Shown here: positions 53,836-62,371 of the stretch, in pieces
Layout of the letters: every line of letters starts with the position of its first letter
How positions within the stretch are numbered: the first letter of the stretch is position 1
Source: DATLCF01 sp035526505
Lineage (GTDB): Bacteria; Patescibacteriota; Saccharimonadia; Saccharimonadales; UBA4665
DNA: 64,000 nt
Assembly (NCBI GenBank): GCA_035526505.1
Contig: DATLCF010000001.1
Location: 124,001-188,000 of the forward strand
Reading direction: 5' to 3'
Notes under the pieces: generated by a model
The model's database searches: none
What the model was told of the DNA's origin: nothing
Seen by the model: only the letters and a program-made list of their open reading frames with translations
Program-made: the position numbers and the translations under genes

Positions 53836-53920
53836 TCAAAAAGTCCACAGCCTCCCCAACATCCACGGTGACGTTATGCTAACTACGGATGCCAATGGCG
53901 CTTCCACCGGTACCTTTGTT
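53836..53920 (+). pseudogene. Rhs core remnant
   Basis: About 85 bp in the RHS frame encoding [20 protein letters not shown] and ASTGTF, nearly identical to cassette 1 near 50950-51030. It ends at the exact core position (GTF|TYD) where cassette 3 begins at about 52924, so the two pieces are a broken, permuted copy. The bases from 53921 to 54055 hold GTTCCAAGGATAA and a 7-bp inverted repeat (53935-53950) but no gene. Confidence 0.8.
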
Positions 53921-54055
53921 CCAAGGATAAACCCTGGGATTCAAATCCCATGATGTAATATGCGGTCATTTGCCGGGTAAAGATTACGCAGAAGATCTAG
54001 ACAATTCTGGCAACTTATGATATTATCCAGCAAATCTTAAGGAGATGCTGTTTTT

Positions 54056-54559
54056 ATGCCTAAAATTGCTAAGAAACCAAACTATATGCGCGGTGCTTTG
54101 TTTGCATTGGGTGGTCCAGTTGCGGGTATTGCCGTCTGGGTAGCGTTGTGGGAAATGGGCTTTATTGCTTCCATTGCCACATTCCTTATGGCTTGGCTGA
54201 CCATTTGGCTTTACCGCAAGGGAGCTGGAACTATCGACCGGCGTTCGCTGTACGTTATTTTGCCTTACATTTTTGTGGGCATAGCCTTGTCCATTTTGGC
54301 GGGTATGATTGACGATAGCCTGCACTATGTTACAGACGAAGTAAACAAGATGCGCCACATAAGCATGCTTGAGATTCTTTTTAAGTCCGCATTCTGGAGC
54401 TTTACGTTTGATAACTTGCTGCACAATGGCGAATTGTGGGCTGGCTACACCAAAGATATTTTGATTTCGTTGGGTCTGGGCGCGCTGGGTGCTTACAGTA
54501 CGGTTAGGGATGTTTTGGAGCACGGCAATACATCCGGCCCGGGCAAAGCAAAGGCATAA
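54056..54559 (+). CDS. Hypothetical membrane protein (about four TM)
   Basis: 167 residues, not recognised. Hydrophobic segments at about 13-30, 33-52, 66-84 and 132-148, with a basic N-terminus and polar tail. AAGGAG lies about 12 nt before the ATG. It stands alone between the toxin locus and a convergent GNAT gene. No enzymatic motif was seen. Confidence 0.7.
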   Translation: MPKIAKKPNYMRGALFALGGPVAGIAVWVALWEMGFIASIATFLMAWLTIWLYRKGAGTIDRRSLYVILPYIFVGIALSILAGMIDDSLHYVTDEVNKMRHISMLEILFKSAFWSFTFDNLLHNGELWAGYTKDILISLGLGALGAYSTVRDVLEHGNTSGPGKAKA

Positions 54560-54579
54560 TACGCCATCTTAATACTGTC

Positions 54580-55098
54580 TTATAGCGATTTGGTATATAT
54601 AAGTTCCGGAATACCCGGATAGGCTCTGTCCGAAGGCAGATCGCCAAAAAGGGCGTAGCCGGATTTTTCATAAAAGCGGCGGGCACCTGTGTTTTTGGTG
54701 GCTACATTTAGCTGCGCTAGCTGACAGCCTTTTCCTGTAAGCCACGTCTCGGCTGCGTTAAGCAGCATACGCCCGTAGCCGCAGTTTTGGTGTGCAGGAT
54801 GTACATATAACTTTTGTACATAAGGCCCAGGGTATGTGGCATGATTGGGGATGTGGCTTGCCCCGGCGTAGCCAACCACAATGCTGCCTATACGCCCCAC
54901 CCACATGTCGGCTTCTGCCGGATTTATAAACCTGTCGTGATACCTGCTAGTGCCCCAGCCCCAAGATTCAATTACGGCTGTTGTTATCCCCGATGGTGGG
55001 TCAAGATACGTACTGTGCGAACATTGGCGTTCCAGCTCGGCCACCTGGCGCAATTCTTCTTCGTTGCCTGGTGACGATATGATTAGTTCTTGGCTCAT
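54580..55098 (-). CDS. GNAT-family N-acetyltransferase
   Basis: 172 residues. GNAT fold: YVQKLYVHPAHQNCGYGRMLLNAAETWL contains the acetyl-CoA-binding Q/RxxGxG/A-like loop (NCGYG), followed by LAQLNVATKNTGARRFYEKSGYALFG. It acetylates a small-molecule amine or protein N-terminus; the substrate is unknown. It converges on the membrane-protein gene. Confidence 0.88.
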   Translation of the reverse strand: MSQELIISSPGNEEELRQVAELERQCSHSTYLDPPSGITTAVIESWGWGTSRYHDRFINPAEADMWVGRIGSIVVGYAGASHIPNHATYPGPYVQKLYVHPAHQNCGYGRMLLNAAETWLTGKGCQLAQLNVATKNTGARRFYEKSGYALFGDLPSDRAYPGIPELIYTKSL

Positions 55099-55179
55099 CG
55101 GACTACCATACCATGACCACTAAGGTACGCCTATTTCTATGGCGTTCGACACTGATTTATCTTTTGGCGGTAAATTGCC

Positions 55180-55208
55180 TTGTAACCATAACCAACATTT
55201 GCCATACT
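55180..55208 (+). promoter_or_regulatory. Promoter of the S49 peptidase gene
   Basis: TTGTAA (55180-55185), a 17-bp spacer, and CATACT (55203-55208). ATG at 55219, 10 nt past the -10, with no Shine-Dalgarno. Confidence 0.55.
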
Positions 55209-55218
55209 TTAGGGCAAC

Positions 55219-56325
55219 ATGAGTTTTTTAAATAGCGAGTCTTTTACAGGCTCACTGGTACGGCTATCTGCCTATATATCGGTAGCCATTAGTACTGTAG
55301 CGTTCTGGGTTGTCGCGCTGTGTATGGTTGTTGGTTTTGGTATTTTTTGGTTTGCCGGCGATTATGCGGATACAAGCGAACTGCTGGCAGATACGGAACT
55401 GACGCACGTGTATGGCGACGATATGAGCGACAACAAACTGCTGTCTATTAAAATAACCGGCACTATTGTGGGCGACCTGGACGATGTAGAGGGGCTGGCC
55501 AACGACGAAATGGCCACCTCCGGGTATGATGTAAAGCAGCAGTTGCGCGATGCAGTAGACAGCGATTTTAAAGGGGTGATACTGGAGATAAATTCGCCCG
55601 GCGGCACCATTTACGGCTCGCACGCTATTGCCGAAGGAGTTAAATATTACCGCGAACACGCCCACCAGCCGGTATATGCGCATGTGCAAGGGCTGGCGGC
55701 TTCGGGCGCCTATTGGGCGGCGGCTAGTGCCGACAGGGTTGTTGCCGATTACGGCAGCGATGTGGGCAGTATCGGTGTTATTATGGGCCCGTTCAGGTAC
55801 TACGATAAGGTGTTGAGCGACGACGGTGGGGTATTAACTCAAAATGGCATCCAAAGCGTAAATATTACGGCCGGCAAGTCCAAAGACCTGGGCGACCCCT
55901 ACCGCCGGCTTACTAGTGCTGAAGTTGCCACGTTGCAGCAATCGGTAAATAATGACTACGATTTATTTGTAAAACATGTAAGCACACAGCGGCACATCTC
56001 GGAAGCCACTATACGCAATACTATTGGCGCTCTGCCCTACGACAACAAAACAGCCCAGAATTATGCACTTATCGACCACAGCGGCAGCCGCGAGGATGTG
56101 TATCAAGAGGTAGCTAAGGCCGCTCACCTCGAAAGTGAAGATTACGAAGTAGTGCGCTGGATGGTGCTGCAGGACGATAGCGGCACCACCGCTATGCCCA
56201 TGAGCGCTGTTTTCCACCATGCACCTGCCCGCAAGGCTAAGGCCAAAGCTGCAAAAGCCCACTGCACCTTGGACCGCATTAGCCTGGCCTATTACGGCGA
56301 TGTTGTAGGCTTGTGCGCTAAGTAA
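55219..56325 (+). CDS. sppA: S49-family signal peptide peptidase (SppA-like)
   Basis: 368 residues. A transmembrane helix (about 18-46) is followed by an S49/ClpP-fold domain. GVILEINSPGGTIYGSHAIAEGV is the oxyanion-region motif, AASGAYWAAASADRVVAD carries the nucleophile Ser162, and the general-base lysine is Lys222 in AGKSKDLGDPYR. The C-terminus (about 310-368) is a Lys/Ala-rich extension not needed for catalysis. It degrades membrane-embedded signal peptides and membrane proteins. A promoter lies immediately upstream with a very short leader. Confidence 0.9.
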   Translation: MSFLNSESFTGSLVRLSAYISVAISTVAFWVVALCMVVGFGIFWFAGDYADTSELLADTELTHVYGDDMSDNKLLSIKITGTIVGDLDDVEGLANDEMATSGYDVKQQLRDAVDSDFKGVILEINSPGGTIYGSHAIAEGVKYYREHAHQPVYAHVQGLAASGAYWAAASADRVVADYGSDVGSIGVIMGPFRYYDKVLSDDGGVLTQNGIQSVNITAGKSKDLGDPYRRLTSAEVATLQQSVNNDYDLFVKHVSTQRHISEATIRNTIGALPYDNKTAQNYALIDHSGSREDVYQEVAKAAHLESEDYEVVRWMVLQDDSGTTAMPMSAVFHHAPARKAKAKAAKAHCTLDRISLAYYGDVVGLCAK

Positions 56326-56371
56326 CAGAGCTTATAGTTTGATGCTAGCGTATGGCTGGCTACTGCGTGTT

Positions 56372-58732
56372 CTACATTGGTGAGCCGGTGGGGAATAGAT
56401 CGGCGGCGGAATCGGATAGGCCGGTGATATTGTTAACGCTGCCGCCCAAGGATGTAAACGTATCCCATGAATATACCGGCCGTTTTTGGCCGTTTTCCAT
56501 GTAATACAGCTGTGGCGACGAACCGAACTTGGTGTAACGGGTACCTTGTCGGGGCGATCCCCCAACTGCGACTGCAGATGGGAAGGTGGGGGTTGAGCCA
56601 TCGATACCATAGTGGGCTTCGACCGATGCCGAAAGCTGCAGTGCAATGCCGCTGTCGAAAATTGTGGAGCCAGAGGCCTTGGCTTTTTGCTGCAATGTAG
56701 CGCCATTGGTGTATGAGCTAAGGGTGCTGCTGTTGGTCATAACAATGCTGGCTGGCGAAAAGCCGTACGATGCCAGAATAAACATGGATGGCACGTAATA
56801 TTTAGTAGTGCCGGAAAGCACATATAATCGGCCATTTGATACATCGCCAAATACCATGCCATCCAGTTTGGGCGCACCGTCGGGAATATTGGCCAGGAAA
56901 TTGCTGCTGCCGGTAAAGATGTCGCCCAATGAATGACCGGTTATATTAAGGGTAGTTAGGCTATATATTTGTCGTTTTTTGCCGCCTTCCAACACGTACA
57001 ATGGAGCGCCGTCGGAACTTCTGAATACTGGTTGTTGGGTGGGGCTTTGTACACTCATGCGTTGGATAAAATTGTCGCCCAAAGATGCAAAACTGGCAAA
57101 GCCCCAACTGCTATCCACGGGAAGCCGGCGGTAAGCATCCATAATAAATTTTTGGCCGCCGCTGGTTTGTACCACGCAGCTAGCATTGCCGGCCTGCGTT
57201 CCAACCGGCGCCTGCCCGTAATTGAAGGGAATATTGGCCAGCCCGCTTAAGCCCAGGCACGTATATTGCTCCATGGAAGATACATAGAACCAACCGTTGC
57301 TGTCGGCCAGCCAAACGCGCCCCTCGGGGTCCTTCATAACGACCTTGTCATTGATAATGGCCTGGCCCAGGGGTATTGTGGCTAAGACATAATCGCTGGC
57401 CCGGGAAAGGTTACCGCTCGGATTCTGCTGAGTATAGGTATTATAGTCAAAAATGCCGTGCCGCACGCCATCTGTTACTTCATAAATAAATCCGTCGTTA
57501 GCCTGTGCAAAATTGGATAGGTTGCCGGCCAATGGCATACGTTCCAGCTGCACCAGGGGCATATAGCCGATTTGCCCCAGGGTAAAACCGTAGTCGTCAA
57601 AGACATCCATGGAAGTAATATGGTAGCGCCGTCCCATGGATACCAGGTATAACGCGCCGCCATCACTGTCACTGTCGCTGTTCGATTTTGCCACGTAGGA
57701 CAAGTTTGGGGTATTGGGCGAGCTGGCCAGGGGCAGTGAATCCAGTTCGGATTGGGGTATGATGCGGACGTCTTGGACCCCAAGGCCGTACATTCCAGCC
57801 ATATCCATAGAGCCAACGCGATATTTGCTGCCGCCATCGCTATAGTACAGTTCGGCTGATTCCGGCGAACGCACCAGCGGCCCGGTCGTTGGACCAAACC
57901 AATCGTTAAACATTCGCCAGAAATTGCGGTTGCCATAGGCGCTGCAGCCATCACCGCTGCCGTACAGATTATTTAGCGCCGCTTGGTTGGGCTGGTAGGG
58001 GGTGTAGTTGTACAGTCCGGCAGTGGCTTGGTTTTGGATACCAATATTAGAACCGCTGCATCCGCCGTTAGGGTTATAGCCCACATAGCTGGTGCGGCCG
58101 GAGCGGTAGTTGAAAGAGGTGGGGATTTGGGCATAGCGCTTAAATTGTTTGGCTGCAGCGTACACCTGGTTGAAAAAGCCGTAATATTCGGCATCACATG
58201 GCGCAGTGTCCGGACAACCGTAACCGGTTGCACTGCGGTACTGAATGCTCCAGGGCCAGTCATCGGTGATGAGCGATTGCTCTTTTTGCAGTAAAACAAT
58301 CAGGACCTTAGGGTTGACCCCACAAATATGGGCAACTTCAAAAATAATTTGCGCACCCGATTTGTTGCCAGCCGAAATGCCGGCGCACATGCTGTCGCCG
58401 GAACGCGCCGGTACGTCTTGGCGGAAATCGCGCAAGCACGTATAGGGTGCCGGATAGCCGCGCGAAGCCCCGTAGGCAGCACGGCTCATACCGCTGCTGT
58501 GTTGTTGTGAGCCATTGGTATCGCAGTTAGGCACTTTGGCTTCCAGAAAGTGCTGGATTTCGTCCATAGACATTGTGCCAGAGCTAAAGAATACGCTATC
58601 GTCCATGATACGTTCGGCATGGAATTGGCTGCCCGACAGGGCTTGGGCCGAAGGGGCCATGGCAGTACAGGCCAAAACAAGCAGCGCCAACCCAGTGCCT
58701 ATTCGCAAGAAGATATGTGCCAGACGCTCCAT
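56372..58732 (-). CDS. Secreted surface protein: lysozyme-like domain plus repeats
   Basis: 786 residues from ATG 58732. A signal peptide (about 1-32, ending AQALS) precedes a Cys-rich domain at about 40-255: MSMDEIQHFLEAKVPNC, then VNPKVLIVLLQKEQSLITDD (the Glu is a candidate catalytic residue), GYGCPDTAPCDAEYYGFFNQVYAAAKQFKRY, typical of a family of cell-surface lysozyme-like/glycan hydrolases in Actinobacteria and Saccharibacteria (from memory). From about 270 to the end come at least six repeats with the pattern YxxxGxKxxVxSxxxFxxxG, probably beta-propeller-like. It could bind or cut host or own wall glycan. It follows the 58734 gene by 1 bp. Confidence 0.78.
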   Translation of the reverse strand: MERLAHIFLRIGTGLALLVLACTAMAPSAQALSGSQFHAERIMDDSVFFSSGTMSMDEIQHFLEAKVPNCDTNGSQQHSSGMSRAAYGASRGYPAPYTCLRDFRQDVPARSGDSMCAGISAGNKSGAQIIFEVAHICGVNPKVLIVLLQKEQSLITDDWPWSIQYRSATGYGCPDTAPCDAEYYGFFNQVYAAAKQFKRYAQIPTSFNYRSGRTSYVGYNPNGGCSGSNIGIQNQATAGLYNYTPYQPNQAALNNLYGSGDGCSAYGNRNFWRMFNDWFGPTTGPLVRSPESAELYYSDGGSKYRVGSMDMAGMYGLGVQDVRIIPQSELDSLPLASSPNTPNLSYVAKSNSDSDSDGGALYLVSMGRRYHITSMDVFDDYGFTLGQIGYMPLVQLERMPLAGNLSNFAQANDGFIYEVTDGVRHGIFDYNTYTQQNPSGNLSRASDYVLATIPLGQAIINDKVVMKDPEGRVWLADSNGWFYVSSMEQYTCLGLSGLANIPFNYGQAPVGTQAGNASCVVQTSGGQKFIMDAYRRLPVDSSWGFASFASLGDNFIQRMSVQSPTQQPVFRSSDGAPLYVLEGGKKRQIYSLTTLNITGHSLGDIFTGSSNFLANIPDGAPKLDGMVFGDVSNGRLYVLSGTTKYYVPSMFILASYGFSPASIVMTNSSTLSSYTNGATLQQKAKASGSTIFDSGIALQLSASVEAHYGIDGSTPTFPSAVAVGGSPRQGTRYTKFGSSPQLYYMENGQKRPVYSWDTFTSLGGSVNNITGLSDSAADLFPTGSPM

Positions 58733-58733
58733 C

Positions 58734-59315
58734 TTACGGCACCTCAACTGAACCTGGTGCTGAATTACCCTTTGCCGTAGCCGAAGAATATGACACTACG
58801 GCCGTCCATGTGCCAGTGGAAAATTCTGCGCGCGGAATGACAGTATTAGGACACTGTGTGGTCGAGACATTTTTTGTTCCACTGCCCTGCTTTTGGACTT
58901 GCTGGCTACCTTTGGTCAGGGTTACGGTGCAGGTGCCGCCGTCCTCGAAAACACCCGGTACATAGCTACTGACCTCGACATTGTTATCATAAAAACCCAC
59001 GGTGGTAATGATGGGAGTTACCTGTTTTTGCGTGCCGGCAGGCGGTTGATTTTGCTGGGCTTCCTGCTCTTTGATAATTTCGTCTTTACGTTTATCGCCG
59101 GCATTTTGTTCTTCATCTGTTGGCGGGCCCATATCAATCTTGGATACACCACTAATGCCTTCGGGTACGGCATTGGCGGCTTTATCGCCACGATGCTGTA
59201 CGTAATACGCGCCAGCCCCTATACCCACCAATAGCACGGCCAAGCAAATAATAAAGATAGCCTTTTTGCCTCGCGGCCTAGAAAATTTTGTTCGTTTAAC
59301 ATTCTTAACAACCAT
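58734..59315 (-). CDS. Hypothetical membrane-anchored protein
   Basis: 193 residues, not recognised. A basic cytoplasmic start (MVVKNVKRTKFSRPRGKK), one transmembrane helix (about 19-38), a polar Glu/Gln/Lys linker (about 60-100), and a beta-rich C-terminal domain of about 90 residues with two Cys (GGTCTVTLTKGS and STTQCPN), Ig-like in appearance. It overlaps nothing but directly precedes the lysozyme-like surface protein, so they are probably co-transcribed. Confidence 0.68.
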   Translation of the reverse strand: MVVKNVKRTKFSRPRGKKAIFIICLAVLLVGIGAGAYYVQHRGDKAANAVPEGISGVSKIDMGPPTDEEQNAGDKRKDEIIKEQEAQQNQPPAGTQKQVTPIITTVGFYDNNVEVSSYVPGVFEDGGTCTVTLTKGSQQVQKQGSGTKNVSTTQCPNTVIPRAEFSTGTWTAVVSYSSATAKGNSAPGSVEVP

Positions 59316-59365
59316 GTCCTAATATGGTACCACTAAAGTACTAATGCTTGAACCCCGAGCGATTG

Positions 59366-60214
59366 CTAGGCGATAGGTGTATCTAGTTTGCGTAAAATAA
59401 TTATCGTTTCGTGGTGATTTTGCATTATGGTGTCAAATACAAATAGGAGTTTAAAATCGCGGATAGTGTTTAAAAATAGTTCGATAATTTCTGCTTGTGT
59501 CCAAGCATGGAAATGGGGACGGTAGTCGCTTTTAATAAGTTCGTTGACCCGTTTTTCTACGCCTTTGCTGCGTTTTTCGGCCAAGCGTACATATTCTTCT
59601 GTGTGTTCGTGTCGAAAGCGTTCATCGCGATGTTTGTGTTCTTGGAGTAAATGCTGATAGGTGGTGGTGGGGCGATCGACATCAAAAGTATGGCGTTTGT
59701 CCGGTACGGCCATAAACAGGGTGCCATTTGGTTTAAGCACCCGATGATGGGTAAGTATTGCACCAATAGGATCCAGGCAATGTTCCAGAAAATGATTAGC
59801 AATAACAAAATCTTGTGATGCATTAATAATCTTGTCTAGCTTTTCGCCTTCGTCAACAATGCTCACCTCCACCAAGTCTAGTTCGCCCACCTCGGGCCAC
59901 AATTTGCGTAGATCCGGTGTGGTGGCTATGTCTACGTACGACACTTGCACACCGTCGGGTACGGGCAAGGGCATGTGGGCAGCGCCAATTTCAATGCCAT
60001 TGCCGCGTATAGAGCGTTTGCCCAACAAGGCACGCGGATTTTGAGCTATCTGTTCGAGCTGTACCTTTTGTATGTATAGCTGGTCTCGTTCAGAGGTTAG
60101 AGTATTGATAAAGGCGCGTAAATCATCAACCTCGCGCCGTAGGTTCTGGCGTTCCTCGAGTATACTACGTACCTGCGGTATAGATCTGACTGCCTCTTTT
60201 GCGATCCGCTTCAT
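59366..60214 (-). CDS. SAM-dependent methyltransferase with N-terminal coiled coil
   Basis: 282 residues. A coiled-coil segment (about 15-60) is followed by a class I methyltransferase: GNGIEIGAAHMPLPVP (motif I, glycine-poor), VSYVDIATTPDL, FVIANHFLEHCLDPIGAI and LKPNGTLFMAVPD (motif IV/post region). The layout resembles methyltransferases attached to glycosyltransferase clusters. The target is not known. It is divergent from the membrane GT-like gene at 60321. Confidence 0.83.
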   Translation of the reverse strand: MKRIAKEAVRSIPQVRSILEERQNLRREVDDLRAFINTLTSERDQLYIQKVQLEQIAQNPRALLGKRSIRGNGIEIGAAHMPLPVPDGVQVSYVDIATTPDLRKLWPEVGELDLVEVSIVDEGEKLDKIINASQDFVIANHFLEHCLDPIGAILTHHRVLKPNGTLFMAVPDKRHTFDVDRPTTTYQHLLQEHKHRDERFRHEHTEEYVRLAEKRSKGVEKRVNELIKSDYRPHFHAWTQAEIIELFLNTIRDFKLLFVFDTIMQNHHETIIILRKLDTPIA

Positions 60215-60306
60215 GAAATTCTAATTATCTCCCCTCGAGCTTTAGTGTTGAGTATACAAGGCGTGGGATGAATTGTAAAAAGACCAGTGCTTGTAAGTAT
60301 CTGGTA

Positions 60307-60312
60307 TATAAT
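60307..60312 (+). promoter_or_regulatory. -10 box of the 60321 membrane gene
   Basis: TATAAT, 8 nt before the ATG. No Shine-Dalgarno sequence. Confidence 0.5.
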
Positions 60313-60320
60313 GAACGCAA

Positions 60321-62366
60321 ATGAAGAACATGTTTGCTGCCTTGCAGGCGCGCCGAAAGCTCGTGTACATATTGTTAATTGTCGGTTGTCTTGTATATGG
60401 GTTGTTTGCCTCATTTGCAGCGTACCGGCAGCAAATGGACATGGGTGATAGCTCAACTTTTTACGCCTTTGCGCGCAGTATGAGCCGGGGCGAGGTGCCG
60501 TTTAAGGACTTTATCCATTTCCGTACCCCCGGTACCCTTGCTGTACATGCCACATTTATTGAGATTTTTGGCGAGCACCAAAGCTCGTCCCGCCTGGCCA
60601 CATTTGTAGAAACAATATGTTTGTTCCCGCTGTTATTCTTGTTGGCCGCCATTATTATTTTTAGACACCAAAAGAGTTTTTTGTATGTATTTGCGGCTGT
60701 GGCCGGGGCTATATATGCCTCTGGTGCTGCCCAGTTGCGAGCCGGCTTTGGCCTACTGGCCATAGCTTGCTATATGGCAAGCTTTGATGGCAAAGCACGC
60801 GAAAAGCGCTGGCTGTGGGCAACGGGTATTCTTACAGGTGTAACATTTTTCTTTGGCCAAGAAATAGCATTGATAGTTGGCATATGTATCGTGGCCGGCG
60901 AACTGTTGGCCCGCACCCGTGACGAGTTGTTGCCGCGTGCCAAATTGTTGCTGGCAGGCACATTTGTGGGGCTATTGCCGCTGCTGGTATACATAGCAGT
61001 ATTTTCTAGCCTTACTACGTTTATGTACTACGTAACGTATTATTCGTTTATTTTGCAGCCCAAATATATGGATGTGCCGTTCCCTGGTTTTAGCTATGGT
61101 AGCCTGATCTTTTACCTGCCCTTTATACTGTATGGCCTCTGTTTTTGGGTGTTATATGCATCGCGGCGCTTGGGTGTAAAGGAAGGGCTACTGTTGAGCT
61201 TTGGCATTTTGCGCCTTATTACGGCTTTGGGCCGGGCCGATACCGGGCACCTGCTATTTTCCATCCCCGAAGTGTTTATTATCGTGCCCTACTTTATGGC
61301 AAGCATAAAAGACAGTGCTTTTACCCAACAAGTGCTGCGCAGATTTGCCCCCTATGGCTTGGCTGTGGTAGCCCTGTTTGTGCTATCCATGATCTTTAGT
61401 GGTATTTGGCTGGTATTTACGCCATTTATAATATTGCATGCCCTGCGTACACGGCAGCTGGCAGCCGGCGCCAAGTCGGGCACCTATGCCATGCTGAACA
61501 CCTACCTGGCGGTAGGGGGTACGCTGGTACTGCTGATATATATGATCTTTCCGGTGTATTACGCATTCCTTAAGTACGCAAAACAGGGGCTGGCAACACG
61601 CAACGATGCAAGCTACCGGATTGGTGGTGTAAAGTTTGACCCCATTACCTATAACGAGGTTATGCAGGTTAAGGCAACGGTAGCGCCCCTGCACCCAGAC
61701 ACTGTGTTTGCCTTTCCTATTCAGCCGTTTTACTACACCTTGGCCGCCCACCACGGCAGCCGTTATATGACCTTTGAGCCGCAAACCACAGTAAAAGAGC
61801 AAGAAACCACTATTAAAGATTTGCAAAAGACCCGGCCCGAGGTGGTTATATTTGACCCCTTGCAAGCGCATGGTCTGTCCGGCTCGTTGTGGGAGATTAG
61901 CAATTACCTAACCGGCCATTACACCATACATCAGCAGATTATAGATCGTGAGATTTTATGGGTAATGGTGCCCAAAGACAAATCGGCACGTGACGATAAA
62001 TTAGCTTTCCAATTATACAAAGACAACCACCATAAAAGCGATGCCATGGGTGTTCAGAGCAGCAACACCGGGCTTAATAACGCTATTGCCCAAAACGGCA
62101 AAACCATACATTTTTACGTCAATAGTCCTAAGGGCGCGCAGCTGACATTGTCGGTTGCCGATTCCCAGGGCATAGCCACCGATCCAAGCATCTGCGGCCA
62201 GATTACCATTGGTTATGGCACCGGCCACGCACCGGCTACCAAGGTGTGCACTACCAACGGTATCGTTACCCTGCCCATTACACCTAGCAAAAAGCCGGTA
62301 GAATTGGTGTTCGAAAAACAGGGCAGCGCCACAATTATTTGGAACGACCCGCACATTACAGATTAG
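60321..62366 (+). CDS. Polytopic membrane protein, GT39/PMT-like
   Basis: 681 residues with about ten to twelve hydrophobic segments in the first 420 residues, then a soluble C-terminal domain (about 430-681). The N-terminal extracellular loop GDSSTFYAFARSMSRGEVPFKDFIHFRTPG contains the acidic D-x-S type site and the DFIHFRTPG loop seen in PMT/ArnT-like lipid-linked glycosyltransferases. It could transfer a sugar from a polyprenyl-phosphate donor on the outer face. The soluble tail is not recognised. Confidence 0.72.
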   Translation: MKNMFAALQARRKLVYILLIVGCLVYGLFASFAAYRQQMDMGDSSTFYAFARSMSRGEVPFKDFIHFRTPGTLAVHATFIEIFGEHQSSSRLATFVETICLFPLLFLLAAIIIFRHQKSFLYVFAAVAGAIYASGAAQLRAGFGLLAIACYMASFDGKAREKRWLWATGILTGVTFFFGQEIALIVGICIVAGELLARTRDELLPRAKLLLAGTFVGLLPLLVYIAVFSSLTTFMYYVTYYSFILQPKYMDVPFPGFSYGSLIFYLPFILYGLCFWVLYASRRLGVKEGLLLSFGILRLITALGRADTGHLLFSIPEVFIIVPYFMASIKDSAFTQQVLRRFAPYGLAVVALFVLSMIFSGIWLVFTPFIILHALRTRQLAAGAKSGTYAMLNTYLAVGGTLVLLIYMIFPVYYAFLKYAKQGLATRNDASYRIGGVKFDPITYNEVMQVKATVAPLHPDTVFAFPIQPFYYTLAAHHGSRYMTFEPQTTVKEQETTIKDLQKTRPEVVIFDPLQAHGLSGSLWEISNYLTGHYTIHQQIIDREILWVMVPKDKSARDDKLAFQLYKDNHHKSDAMGVQSSNTGLNNAIAQNGKTIHFYVNSPKGAQLTLSVADSQGIATDPSICGQITIGYGTGHAPATKVCTTNGIVTLPITPSKKPVELVFEKQGSATIIWNDPHITD

Positions 62367-62371
62367 GTTAT

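Noticed and set aside
42710..53920. CRISPR-like or satellite repeats
   Set aside because: The repetitive DNA is degenerate YD/RHS coding sequence in frame, without regular spacers.
53935..53950. TGGGATT-CA-AATCCCA looks like a tRNA T-arm, suggesting an attachment site
   Set aside because: The stem-loop geometry is not that of a proper T-arm and no tRNA or integrase gene is nearby. Kept only as a small inverted repeat.
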